Source: Bacillus_BD sp963787345 (lineage in GTDB: Bacteria > Bacillota > Bacilli > Bacillales > Cytobacillaceae). Taken from it: 64,000 nucleotides of DNA. A program made the translations under genes and the position numbers. Where the stretch lies: assembly GCA_963787345.1 (NCBI GenBank), contig CAWBCW010000026.1, forward strand, positions 496,001 through 560,000, written 5' to 3'. The notes under the pieces are model-generated. The model ran no database searches. It was not told the DNA's origin and was given only the letters and a program-made list of their open reading frames with translations. Positions 25,629 to 33,829 of the stretch are shown here, piece after piece; positions within the stretch are counted from its first letter, which is position 1, and every line of letters starts with the position of its first letter.

Positions 25629-26513
25629 TTACTTTATAGTCTCTTGATATATTTTCTCTCCAGCCATTCTTGCTACCGCAGTTGCACATGTGTTAGAGGA
25701 TGGTAACATCATCCCATATAATGCATCCCTCAAAGTGATGGTGTCCCCGGTGATGAAATAATCCCCCATACCAGGAGTAATATCAGATTTTTGGATAACT
25801 ATTTTTTCATCTAAATTTGTCAAATAATCTAAAGCTGTTACCGCATTCATGACCTTCGTTACAGAGGCGGGGTGACCTGGAACATCGGCTTCCTTTGAAA
25901 ATAGTAAAGGGAGATCCTCATTTTTGTATGAAGCTGAATTGTCATGGGGCATTAAACAAACGGCTACACTTTCAGAAATAATATCGTTAATTGGTGCATT
26001 TGGGTTATCTAGTAATAATTTAGCGTTGTCCAAAGCCATTTTTAAATCATTCTCTCTTCTCTCAGAAGTAGAAGCACCTCTAATTGCTGCAACAAACCGT
26101 CTTTCATTCGGGGCACTCGTAATTAATGCCATATGATACCCATCGATTTCACCTGTACCCCAAATCTCACCCGTTTTCCCACCAAAAATAGTATACTCTT
26201 CTTCTATCATCGGTGAAGTTACAGTTGTATGAATGGTTAGTTCTCTTTCATTGTTTCCGGAAATGTTCATGGTATAGGATTTATTACTCCAGATTTTCGT
26301 TAGCTCCTTATAACCTGAGGCATGAATAATCATTTTTAACATATCTTTCGTTGTCATCACTTGTTGGATCGTACTCGGAAATCCAGCTGGTTCAACAAAA
26401 TGAGAATGATCCATTCCGATTTGTTTAGCCTTTTTGTTCATCTCTTCAATAAAAAGGTTCTTAGCGGATTCTGCTGAAATGGCAGAGGTCTCTTGATTGT
26501 TTTCCATTTTCAA
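25629..26513 (-). CDS. D-alanyl-D-alanine carboxypeptidase-like protein with permuted motif order
   Basis: 294 residues. All three serine D,D-peptidase (S11) motifs are present but in changed order: KTG at 113-115, SxxK (S217-VT-K220) and SxN (S272-SN274); S11 enzymes have SxxK, SxN, KTG. The first half (EEMNKKAKQIGMDHSHFVEPAGF) matches the stretch that follows SxN in S11 enzymes, and the second half matches their N-terminus, so this is a circular permutation. No signal peptide or membrane anchor. TTG 26513 has GAGGTG 7 bases upstream. Location and substrate are therefore unclear. Confidence 0.8.
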   Translation of the reverse strand: MKMENNQETSAISAESAKNLFIEEMNKKAKQIGMDHSHFVEPAGFPSTIQQVMTTKDMLKMIIHASGYKELTKIWSNKSYTMNISGNNERELTIHTTVTSPMIEEEYTIFGGKTGEIWGTGEIDGYHMALITSAPNERRFVAAIRGASTSERRENDLKMALDNAKLLLDNPNAPINDIISESVAVCLMPHDNSASYKNEDLPLLFSKEADVPGHPASVTKVMNAVTALDYLTNLDEKIVIQKSDITPGMGDYFITGDTITLRDALYGMMLPSSNTCATAVARMAGEKIYQETIK

Positions 26514-26547
26514 TTTATTACACCTCTTAATCTATAGTAAGAGTATA

Positions 26548-26577
26548 AGTTCCATCAATTTGCTAAAGTATTTCCCT
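26548..26577 (+). repeat. Dispersed repeat remnant
   Basis: GTTCCATCAATTTGCTAAAG followed by TATTTCCC: left-arm tail and loop only, + orientation. Confidence 0.35.
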
Positions 26578-26608
26578 CTTCCGATTTTGCTGATATTTGA
26601 CATTTTGC

Positions 26609-26797
26609 TTAATACACATTTCTTATAAATGTAAAATGCTTATCTAGCTCAGTTTCATTGATCGAGATTCTATCTGTTAAATCTTTTGTTCTTAATACAA
26701 ATTCCTTTACACCAATAAACTCTGATTCAGCAATCAAATAAAACTGTGTTCCTTTTTTATAGCTATGGAATTTTCTTTTTAATTTGTATACCTTCAT
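26609..26797 (-). CDS. Hypothetical small protein, 62 aa
   Basis: Basic N-terminus MKVYKLKRKFHSYKKGTQFYL, then VKEFVLRTKDLTDRISINETELDKHF. No known domain; the beta-rich pattern could be a small barrel. AGAGG lies at good spacing before ATG 26797. Part of a run of small minus-strand genes of unknown role. Confidence 0.6.
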   Translation of the reverse strand: MKVYKLKRKFHSYKKGTQFYLIAESEFIGVKEFVLRTKDLTDRISINETELDKHFTFIRNVY

Positions 26798-26946
26798 TGA
26801 TTAACCTCTAGCAATTTCTAAAATGATAGGCGCCCGTCTGTCTATGTTTATTTCATCTATTAACTTATCATAAACCATCTCTGATAAATAAAAACAGTGC
26901 CTCTTCTTTTTAATAGAAATCGGCACTTTGTTTTCCTATATTCCGA

Positions 26947-27156
26947 TTAGCGTGATGCTTTTGGTGGCTGGCATACGTCACATTTGCGCTGGTGATTATT
27001 CTTAAACTTTGTAAATGTTTTTTCAAAATTGGTCCCACAAGCACATTTAAATAACAACTTTTGGGAAAAGCCATGATACTCTGTCGATAGTAACTTACTA
27101 TCTGAATTTTTTCCAACAAATTCTTTGATTTTATCAATTGTCCATCGTTTATTCAT
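26947..27156 (-). CDS. Small zinc-ribbon-like protein, 69 aa
   Basis: Contains CACG (about residues 38-41) and CDVC (about 59-62), a four-cysteine arrangement suggesting a zinc ribbon or treble clef like those attached to phage-type nucleases. N-terminal MNKRWTIDKIKEFVGKNSD is helical. AGAGGTG lies 6 bases before ATG. May be a free-standing DNA-binding module; function unknown. Confidence 0.6.
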   Translation of the reverse strand: MNKRWTIDKIKEFVGKNSDSKLLSTEYHGFSQKLLFKCACGTNFEKTFTKFKNNHQRKCDVCQPPKASR

Positions 27157-27358
27157 TTTTTACACCTCTATATTCTTGTTCTTAGATATTTTAATAACAG
27201 TCATTAATAAAAAGTTGTAATTGATTATAACATAAGCAGCCTTATGTAGGAACTGCCCCCGCGTTACGTTTAGCTTTAGGAGAGTTAAATATGATATAGT
27301 TGCTCTTAAACGTTATTTATGGAAAATAATGTGTAATTAAACCAAGGAGGATTTTAAA

Positions 27359-27769
27359 ATGACTAAAGATCGTTATCAAAAAGGGATAGAGAAGGTAAAG
27401 GAACTTACATCATCAAGTGACGAAAATCCAACTGGCTTTATGGACATTGGGGAAGGATTTAAAGACATTGCTCCTGATTTAAGCAAATATGTTGTCGAAT
27501 TTGCTTTTGGAGACATTTATTCTCGTCCAGGATTGGATAACAAGCAAAAAGTTCTCACAACGATTACAGCCCTTGTTGCTCAAGGAAAGCCGCAGATTGA
27601 GATGCACATCAAAACTGGGCTTAGCGTTGGTTTAAAACCAGAAGAGATTGTAGGCTGCATCATGCACCTTATCCCATATACAGGATTCCCGAGTGTGCTT
27701 AACGCTTTAAAAGTTGCTCAAAAGGTCTTTGCAGAACAAGGTGTAAAAGTTACAGTATCTGAAGATTAA
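27359..27769 (+). CDS. Carboxymuconolactone decarboxylase family protein
   Basis: 136 residues, all-helical CMD fold (VVEFAFGDIYSRPGLDNKQKV, LTTITALVAQGKPQIEMHI, GCIMHLIPYTGFPSVLNALK). A single CxxH (C-IM-H) is present instead of the CxxC of AhpD-type peroxidase partners. It may be a small lactone decarboxylase-like or alkylhydroperoxidase-like enzyme. AAGGAGG precedes ATG. Monocistronic; a hairpin related to the one at 34411 follows downstream. Confidence 0.87.
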   Translation: MTKDRYQKGIEKVKELTSSSDENPTGFMDIGEGFKDIAPDLSKYVVEFAFGDIYSRPGLDNKQKVLTTITALVAQGKPQIEMHIKTGLSVGLKPEEIVGCIMHLIPYTGFPSVLNALKVAQKVFAEQGVKVTVSED

Positions 27770-27863
27770 ATAGGAAGTAAAACAGAGAAAAATAAAGAAA
27801 CTGGATCAAGGCTGTTAACTTACAGGGCTTGGGCAGGTTAATTTTAGAAGAAATATAAAAAAT

Positions 27864-27915
27864 AACAGCCCAAAACGCTTAGACTTTTATTCTAAGTGCT
27901 TTGGGCTGTTAGCAT
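27864..27915 (+). terminator. Stem-loop, copy 1 of a two-copy terminator-like repeat
   Basis: AACAGCCCAAA ... TTTGGGCTGTT with inner CTTAGA/TCTAAG pairing. About 35 bases of the left side are nearly identical to 34401-34435. Confidence 0.6.
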
Positions 27916-28028
27916 GTTATTATATTTTTTATCATTCCCCGCGTAAACTTCTTATTTTACAATTAAACTATTGGACATTAATCCTCCTCATTAGATTTAC
28001 TAAATATTAGAACATTTTTTAAAGGCTT

Positions 28029-28160
28029 ATGAATAAATACACTTCCCTCAGCGAAGAGGAACAGCAGGCTATTGTTAAAGGTATCCCCATAGAGGAATTT
28101 AAAAAGGGAACAATGCTCCTTGTAAATGTTTATTATACATTTCTTATCACCTCGGAATAG
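28029..28160 (+). pseudogene. N-terminal fragment of a Crp/Fnr family regulator
   Basis: 43-codon frame. LSEEEQQAIVKGIPIEEF then KKGTMLL is the typical opening of the cyclic-nucleotide-binding-like domain of Bacillus Crp/Fnr regulators; after GTMLL the sequence diverges and stops, with no beta-roll or helix-turn-helix following. No ribosome site is evident. Likely a remnant. Three Fnr/Crp-type promoters lie nearby. Confidence 0.55.
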
Positions 28161-28234
28161 CAATCATAATCTAAAGCAGAGGTTTCCTACGATCATTGGT
28201 GCAGTCAAAGTAATTTCAGATAGTTATATGGAGC

Positions 28235-28260
28235 CGCATCATAATAAGATGCGTTTTTTT
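28235..28260 (+). terminator. Short hairpin with T-run
   Basis: CGCATC / GATGCG, 7-base loop, seven Ts. No intact + gene directly upstream; it may have served the degraded regulator gene. Confidence 0.6.
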
Positions 28261-28330
28261 GTGGACTTATATATACTCCAAAAAGTTATAGGTGAAGGAT
28301 AGTTAGGACTTGCCATGTTAAGAAGTGTGG

Positions 28331-28373
28331 TGTGACTTATATCACAGGTAAAATAGGTAAGTTTTCGTATAAT
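28331..28373 (+). promoter_or_regulatory. Fnr-type site plus -10 box
   Basis: TGTGA-N6-TCACA at 28331-28346, the B. subtilis Fnr consensus, with TATAAT at 28368-28373. A start at about 28380 puts the site centre at -41.5, the class II activator position. Drives the chemoreceptor gene 138 bases downstream. Confidence 0.7.
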
Positions 28374-28517
28374 TAAAATTATTCCAGGAAAATAATGGAG
28401 CGAATATATTAAGAAAATCACTGTTTTTATTTAGGAATACAGACGGTTAATAAAAATGAACGTCTGAAAGTGAACAGGGCTTTAGGCAATAAAATTGAAT
28501 CAATGGGGAGTAGCGAG

Positions 28518-30221
28518 ATGAAAAAAAGTATTACGTGGCAACTTGGGGTAATTATTGTTTGCATTATTTTTGTTTCTATAGTAATTACATCGATATCAAA
28601 CTACTGGGTTAGTTATCAAAAAACATATGAAGCAGCGGGTATTGAAGCTGTTGGTTGTGCTAATATCACAACGGGACTAATCGATCCAATTAATTTAGAG
28701 GCAATTATTAATGGTAATGAGGAAAAACTTTTGGAGCTGCAAGAAACATTAAACTGGACGACCGATCATAAGGAAATTTTCGAAAGTCAATATATTTTAT
28801 CCCTTGATGGGACTGTTTTAGCGGCAGATTCTAATTTGCAAAAGCAAGGGTTTAAAGCAGGAGATCCATTTTTTATTGATAAAGAAGTATTACAAATGAT
28901 ACAAGAGACAAAGCATCCGCAATACTCAACAATTTATGAATTCGGTGGAATGAAACGGATCACGGGGTATGCTCCAATCTATAAAGACCATGATCCCAAT
29001 AAAGAGATCATCGCGTTAAATGCTATTGATTTTAATGCGAAGATTGTATCAGAAAGAACATGGGATACGGTTAAGGATAGTTTAATTCTGGGGCTTCTTC
29101 CTATGTTAATTGCTTGTATCATTACGATTTGGCTGATAAGGAGAAAAACCCGTCCAATCACTAGATTAATTGATTACGCTAAAAAAATATCCCAGGGTGA
29201 TTTAACGGTTGAAAATATTGAAACAAAAAATAAAGATGAGATTGATGACTTAGCGAACACATTAAATGAAATGGCTAATAATCTTAGAGAGATCATTGAT
29301 CAAGTTAATACGAGCGCCCAACAAGTTGCAGCTTCTTCTGAAGAATTGACAGCGAGTGCCGAACAAACAAACTTTGAAACTGAGAAGATCGTTACAACGA
29401 TATATCAAATGTCATCAAGTGTAGATAAGCAAGTTCAAAATGTTGAGGAAACTTTCCAAACGATTAATGAAATGTCCACTGGGGCACAGCAAATTGCAAA
29501 TAATGCTCAAAGTGTTTCCACTACTGCTTTTGAAACTTCCGAGAGAGCCCTTAAAGGGGGAAAAGCAATTGGAACAGCGGTTCAACAAATGGAATCAATT
29601 AATGAAACGGTAAGTGGATTAGGAGAAGCGATAAAAGGGTTAGGGGAACGTTCAAAAGAAATTAGTCAAATTACTGGAGTAATCGAAAGAATTGCAGAAC
29701 AGACAAACCTTCTTGCTCTGAATGCAGCAATAGAAGCAGCAAGGGCAGGTGAAACTGGGCGTGGCTTTGCAGTAGTGGCGGAAGAAGTTCGGAGGTTAGC
29801 AGAACAGTCGGCTCAATCTGCAAAAGATATCTCTCAATTAATTTCTTCTACTCAACAAGAAACAGATAAAGCAATTACAGCGATGGAATTTGCCGCACAA
29901 GAGGTTGTGGAAGGGATTGGAATTATAAACACTGCAGGAAATTCCTTTACTGATATTCAGGAATCGATCAATGAGGTTTCGATTCAAATACAAGAAGTTT
30001 CATCAGCGGTCCAACAAATGGCTGCAGGTTCTGAGCAGCTGGTTCAATCAATGAAATTTAGCACAGAAGTGGCGGAAATTTCTGCGTCAAACACGCAAAA
30101 AGTTTCAGCATCTACGGAAGAACAATTGGCATCTATGGAGGAAATCACTTCTTCAGCTAATTATCTAGCCAAAATGGCTGAGGAGTTACAAGGGCTGATT
30201 GGTAAATTTAAAGTAAGGTAA
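28518..30221 (+). CDS. Methyl-accepting chemotaxis protein
   Basis: 567 residues. Membrane spans near residues 8-30 and 185-205 flank an extracellular sensor of about 150 residues; a HAMP domain follows (RRKTRPITRLIDYAKKISQG), then a long coiled coil with the signalling tip EQTNLLALNAAIEAARAGE and GRGFAVVAEEVRRLAEQS. ATG 28518 has GGGGAG upstream; the frame is open to a GTG at 28470. The Fnr-type promoter suggests use under low oxygen, perhaps to seek electron acceptors. A repeat copy follows the stop. Confidence 0.93.
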   Translation: MKKSITWQLGVIIVCIIFVSIVITSISNYWVSYQKTYEAAGIEAVGCANITTGLIDPINLEAIINGNEEKLLELQETLNWTTDHKEIFESQYILSLDGTVLAADSNLQKQGFKAGDPFFIDKEVLQMIQETKHPQYSTIYEFGGMKRITGYAPIYKDHDPNKEIIALNAIDFNAKIVSERTWDTVKDSLILGLLPMLIACIITIWLIRRKTRPITRLIDYAKKISQGDLTVENIETKNKDEIDDLANTLNEMANNLREIIDQVNTSAQQVAASSEELTASAEQTNFETEKIVTTIYQMSSSVDKQVQNVEETFQTINEMSTGAQQIANNAQSVSTTAFETSERALKGGKAIGTAVQQMESINETVSGLGEAIKGLGERSKEISQITGVIERIAEQTNLLALNAAIEAARAGETGRGFAVVAEEVRRLAEQSAQSAKDISQLISSTQQETDKAITAMEFAAQEVVEGIGIINTAGNSFTDIQESINEVSIQIQEVSSAVQQMAAGSEQLVQSMKFSTEVAEISASNTQKVSASTEEQLASMEEITSSANYLAKMAEELQGLIGKFKVR

Positions 30222-30228
30222 GGTTGAT

Positions 30229-30288
30229 AAAAGGGTCAGTTCTCCTGTTTGCTAACGTACTAACGCAACAGGGGACTGTACCCTTTTA
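30229..30288 (+). repeat. Dispersed palindromic repeat
   Basis: GGGTCAGTTCTCCTG, loop TTTGCTAACGTACTAACGCA, then CAGGGGACTGTACCC and T-run. Immediately after the chemoreceptor stop, so it can terminate it. Confidence 0.88.
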
Positions 30289-30380
30289 CTCTTTTTACAT
30301 TTATGCTTCAAACCAATCGATTAAATAACCACATGATTCATTTTATAAAGTTAAGAATTAAGGTGTAGGTGACAACGATG

Positions 30381-31178
30381 TTAATGCAGGATAGTTTTGA
30401 AAGACGCAGTTAATAAATTAGATTTATCCTCCTTTTGAACTTCAGGATGGTTAAGCTCTTTGTTAGAATTATATTCTGAGCACTGGTTACAATTACATTT
30501 TAAATAATATTCTGGTTGTTGGAGTTGACCTTTCACCATTTCTAGATACATCAATCCCTTAGCAACATCGTGTTCAGCTGGAATAATGCTATGACGGCTG
30601 CCATCCAATAGGGAGAATAATTCAATTTGATCAGGGAGAACTCCAAATGCCTTTTTTGAAAATACGATCAATAAATACTTGTATAAGGTTATTATTCTTT
30701 CATCGAAATCAAGAAAATATTTATTGATACTAAATTGATTCTCAGACCATACACTTCTATCAATTGTTATAGAAAGGTTTGTTTTGAGTTCTTCCACGGA
30801 AACTTTGTGCCTTTCGTATAGAAATATTGGCGGTTCTACTCCTCTATTAGATGTTAAGAATAAAAGTAAATGATCTGTTATTTTGGCCAAGGTAATATAG
30901 TACTGAATCTTACTCTCGAATAATCTGGGGTGAAGGTATTTACGATATTGATCAATCAACCTTAATACATTTAGTTGATTTTGTTCTTTAAATGGTAAGC
31001 GATAATAATCATGGATGATTTTATGGACTAGGAACTCAACCATCTGTCTCCATATAAACTGGTGACTATTTTTACTTAAAATATATTGATGATAAAACTT
31101 ATTAGGGCATGTAATAAAGGACTCTAAATGAGAATCAGTAAGGGTTTTTATAGAGATCAGATGTTTCGTCCTTGTCAC
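30381..31178 (-). CDS. PD-(D/E)XK (RecB/AddB-like) protein with probable iron-sulfur staple
   Basis: 265 residues. DSHLESFITCPNKFYHQYIL (residues 15-34) is the motif that opens RecB-family nuclease domains. Cys24 together with C228, C230 and C233 (KCNCNQC) matches the one-plus-three cysteine arrangement that holds an Fe-S cluster in AddB and Cas4. A convincing D-(D/E)xK active site is not seen; the region around SITIDRSVW lacks the expected DYK, so it may be inactive. GTG 31178 has AGGAGG 7 bases upstream. Free-standing, next to flavodoxin. Function unknown. Confidence 0.6.
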   Translation of the reverse strand: MTRTKHLISIKTLTDSHLESFITCPNKFYHQYILSKNSHQFIWRQMVEFLVHKIIHDYYRLPFKEQNQLNVLRLIDQYRKYLHPRLFESKIQYYITLAKITDHLLLFLTSNRGVEPPIFLYERHKVSVEELKTNLSITIDRSVWSENQFSINKYFLDFDERIITLYKYLLIVFSKKAFGVLPDQIELFSLLDGSRHSIIPAEHDVAKGLMYLEMVKGQLQQPEYYLKCNCNQCSEYNSNKELNHPEVQKEDKSNLLTASFKTILH

Positions 31179-31206
31179 TAAAATTCCTCCTATTAGCTTT
31201 GAGTTT

Positions 31207-31668
31207 TTACAAACTCTCTTTTTGCTTTATGAATTGAACAAACTTACTTCCAAGCTGTTTGCATTCTTCAATATCTTCCGGTGCAGGATTTGTATCAACC
31301 TTCAACCCTTCAAGAACGATTTCAGCTCCACGTTGTTTTAGCTTATCTATTAATACATCAACAGCACCGCAGAATTGATCATATAGGGTATCCCCAGAAC
31401 CGAATACAACCGCCTTTTTTCCCGATAGATCAATCTGATCCAACTCGTCATACAAGTCTAAAAACTCATCTGGTAAATCGCCATCTCCCCAAGTGTAGGC
31501 ACCGAGTAAAATCCCATCGTATTTTTCAAGCATTGAAGCAGAAGGATTGTCAAAGATGTCTTTTATTTCTAAATCTCCTCCAGATTCTCGAATGCCCTCA
31601 GCAATGGCATTGGCCATTTCCTCGGTATTTCCAGTCATTGATGCATAAACCATAATCATGTCAGACAA
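31207..31668 (-). CDS. Flavodoxin
   Basis: 153 residues. YASMTGNTEEMA is the FMN phosphate loop, LLGAYTWGDGDLPDEF and FGSGDTLYDQFCGAVD the two isoalloxazine-binding loops. It replaces ferredoxin as a low-potential electron carrier when iron is scarce, consistent with two Fur boxes just upstream; the YkuN/YkuP flavodoxins of B. subtilis are Fur-regulated. GAGGAG lies about 8 bases before TTG 31668, giving the usual N-terminus; the longer frame to 31686 overlaps that site. Confidence 0.9.
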   Translation of the reverse strand: MSDMIMVYASMTGNTEEMANAIAEGIRESGGDLEIKDIFDNPSASMLEKYDGILLGAYTWGDGDLPDEFLDLYDELDQIDLSGKKAVVFGSGDTLYDQFCGAVDVLIDKLKQRGAEIVLEGLKVDTNPAPEDIEECKQLGSKFVQFIKQKESL

Positions 31669-31725
31669 ACTATTCTCTCCTCTCAATAAATAAAAGTTAC
31701 AGGCCTTAAAAGATTTTTTTTTTAG

Positions 31726-31762
31726 TGATAATCATTCTCACCAATAATGATAATCGTTATCA
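31726..31762 (-). promoter_or_regulatory. Two Fur boxes
   Basis: TGATAATCATTCTCA (31726-31740) and TGATAATCGTTATCA (31748-31762), the second matching the 7-1-7 Fur consensus exactly. They lie 58 bases upstream of the flavodoxin start. Confidence 0.85.
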
Positions 31763-31802
31763 ATTAAAAATACAAGAATAAATTGAAAATTAATTTAAAT
31801 AG

Positions 31803-31866
31803 GAAAAAGGAATCATTCCACCGGTTGGTTAAAGTGTTAACGTCGAATGGGTGGCCCGGCCCTTTT
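31803..31866 (+). repeat. Dispersed palindromic repeat, degenerate arms
   Basis: ATTCCACC, loop GGTTAAAGTGTTAACG, then GGGTGG and CCC plus T-run. Lies between divergent genes. Confidence 0.65.
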
Positions 31867-32040
31867 CTAACAATTGGGGTGCAGTTCAATCCACCAGCTT
31901 TTTTTTTGAATATTTTAAATAGAATCAGTCCAAAAATTGGATGAATCGTAGATGAGTAGTGGACCAGTTTGTTAGAATATAATCAGGTACTGTAATATCT
32001 GTCACGTTTCAAATAAATCTGATCGAAAAGGAGGGAGGAA

Positions 32041-32616
32041 ATGAGTTTGACGGAGATTCGTACAATGAGGATAAATCAAGTAATTACTACAAATGCGTTA
32101 CTACTATTTGCTATGTTCATCATTTTTATGATCTTGCATTTCTTTGATATAACCTCGACCCATTTTTTCTTTGTTCTAGGGCTTACCGTTTTGCTTCAAG
32201 GCATTTTAGGTCTGATAAAAGGTGATTCTGCGAAATCATTTATTCCGATATTTGAAAAGGTAGCAAACTATGAAAGGGGAAAATTGGGAAAGGAATGGCG
32301 TAAGGAAAAGAAGACAGGGAATATTTTCAGATTGATATTAAGCGGTATTTTATTTTATCAGTCATATATGTATCGTTATATAACGGATTACTTTTTAGAA
32401 ATTGATTTTATATTTATGGCAATCATAATCCTTTTTCTGCTCGTTTTAATCAATGTTAGTATGTTCATTCGCTTTAGAAAGATTGATCTTTCTTCTTCTG
32501 AATCCGATTTAAAGCAGTATACTTTGGAATCAAACCTTATTGGCGGTGCGATTGGAATTGTATTTACGATGATTGTATTTGTAATCTCGATCATTTATCT
32601 TTTTTCGGGTACTTAA
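32041..32616 (+). CDS. Hypothetical membrane protein, 191 aa
   Basis: Not recognised. Predicted spans near residues 17-37, 42-60, 100-118, 122-142 and 165-188. A soluble loop with GDSAKSFIPIFEKVANYERGK sits after the second span. AAAGGAGGGAGG precedes ATG. Monocistronic, ending in a hairpin at 32673-32704. Confidence 0.72.
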   Translation: MSLTEIRTMRINQVITTNALLLFAMFIIFMILHFFDITSTHFFFVLGLTVLLQGILGLIKGDSAKSFIPIFEKVANYERGKLGKEWRKEKKTGNIFRLILSGILFYQSYMYRYITDYFLEIDFIFMAIIILFLLVLINVSMFIRFRKIDLSSSESDLKQYTLESNLIGGAIGIVFTMIVFVISIIYLFSGT

Positions 32617-32672
32617 GTTATGTCAACCGTATACAAAAATAATGGCAGAAAGATTTATTGCATAGAAATTAA

Positions 32673-32709
32673 GGCGCTATATATAAGAGATCGTATATAA
32701 CGCCCTATT
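32673..32709 (+). terminator. Terminator-like hairpin
   Basis: GGCGCTATATA / TATATAACGCC around a 9-base loop, followed by CTATTTT, between two converging genes. Confidence 0.5.
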
Positions 32710-32760
32710 TTGATAAATATTTATTATTTTAAAACACCGATTTGTTTAAATAGAATAAAG

Positions 32761-32961
32761 TTATTCGCTTCTTTTACTCTGATTGATAGCATCAATTAAT
32801 TCAGAAAGCCTTTCATTTCTTTCTTGGTCTGCTTTTGTTTTAGCATTCATGAACTTTACTATTTTAATTATAAAATAAATTCCAAAGACAATAAGTGCGA
32901 GAGAAAAAATAATAGGTAAGAAAGTGAATAGAAGAAATACTCCATCGCCACCATGCATCAT
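32761..32961 (-). CDS. Small membrane protein, 66 aa
   Basis: One span (FLLFTFLPIIFSLALIVFG) with a charged tail KTKADQERNERLSELIDAIN that looks coiled-coil. GGGGGG lies 7 bases before ATG 32961 (a second ATG follows). Possibly a phage-shock- or YvlD-like small regulator, but that is only a resemblance. Followed upstream on this strand by a lipoprotein gene. Confidence 0.6.
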   Translation of the reverse strand: MMHGGDGVFLLFTFLPIIFSLALIVFGIYFIIKIVKFMNAKTKADQERNERLSELIDAINQSKRSE

Positions 32962-33025
32962 GTGAACACCCCCCTTTATAATCCTCTTATTTATTCTCAC
33001 TTTTTAAAAGGAAGAATAGTTTTTG

Positions 33026-33484
33026 TCACTGAATGATGATACTCCTTACATATTGTGCAGATCCTTTATCAGAGCGAAGGTCAAACTGGAGTATATATTC
33101 TCCTTTCTCTGTTGGGAAAGAAAATGACTGGGAGTTGATGATTTCTAATTTGATCTCTTTATTATTCTTCCATATCGAGACACTTAAATCTTTAATAGCA
33201 AAATCTTCACTATCAAACTGATAATCAACCTTTTGTCCAGGTATAAGAGATACGGGTTCTTGCTCTTTTGCAAAAGATAGAATATCTGTCGTTATTTTTT
33301 TGTAATGTTCATCAGAGTTCCAATCGATATTCGCTTCTTCTAATTCAAATGATACTTCATCGGGGCTTCCCATTGTAGTATAAATGGTAACAGTTGGGGG
33401 TGTAAAATCATATTGTTCTCCTATGCAAGCTGTTAATGTAAAGGTGAATATCAATCCTATAATTGATTTTAAAAATACTTTCAC
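33026..33484 (-). CDS. Hypothetical lipoprotein, 152 aa
   Basis: Signal peptide KVFLKSIIGLIFTFTLTAC with lipobox LTAC (Cys20). The mature part is beta-rich (TPPTVTIYTTMGSPDEVSF, YILQFDLRSDKGSAQYV), suggesting an immunoglobulin-like domain on the outer face of the membrane. Starts at GTG 33484 with GAGAGG upstream; that start overlaps the stop of the upstream GNAT-like remnant. Confidence 0.75.
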   Translation of the reverse strand: MKVFLKSIIGLIFTFTLTACIGEQYDFTPPTVTIYTTMGSPDEVSFELEEANIDWNSDEHYKKITTDILSFAKEQEPVSLIPGQKVDYQFDSEDFAIKDLSVSIWKNNKEIKLEIINSQSFSFPTEKGEYILQFDLRSDKGSAQYVRSIIIQ

Positions 33485-33696
33485 TATGCACCTCTCATTT
33501 TTATAGAGTTAATTCCAACTTTTTTTTGTTTATGCCTGTATCTTTGGGGGATATTTTTTATTTCATCATCGAAATTTTGAAATTCCAAATCAATACTTAA
33601 GGACACGGCATATTCGATAAAAGATTCTCTTGCTTGTTTGAATTGTTTTTCTGTGGAAGCATGATAAATTTTTATTATAGTAAATTTACTCCATAT
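33484..33696 (-). pseudogene. Remnant of a GNAT-like acetyltransferase
   Basis: A 70-codon open stretch without start codon. QFKQARESFIEYAVSLSIDL then EFQNFDDEIKNIPQRY matches the first helix and following segment of Bacillus GNAT acetyltransferases (pattern KELFLEYAKSLGFDL, FQDFDEELANLPG). The acetyl-CoA-binding core is missing, and the stop TAG overlaps the lipoprotein GTG. Confidence 0.5.
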
Positions 33697-33829
33697 GTTT
33701 CCATTTATTATATAAATAATGGAATATAATTACTATTGTAATTTTTAGAATCGATTCAATAAGGTTTAAGAAAACGTACAGAATTAGTCAGTATGAAAAC
33801 TTGTAACGGTAAAGAGGGGGGATTTAAAG

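Noticed and set aside
31905..31990. AGTGGACCAGTTTGTTAGAAT as another repeat copy
   Set aside because: Only the arm end and a few loop bases resemble the family; no opposite arm.
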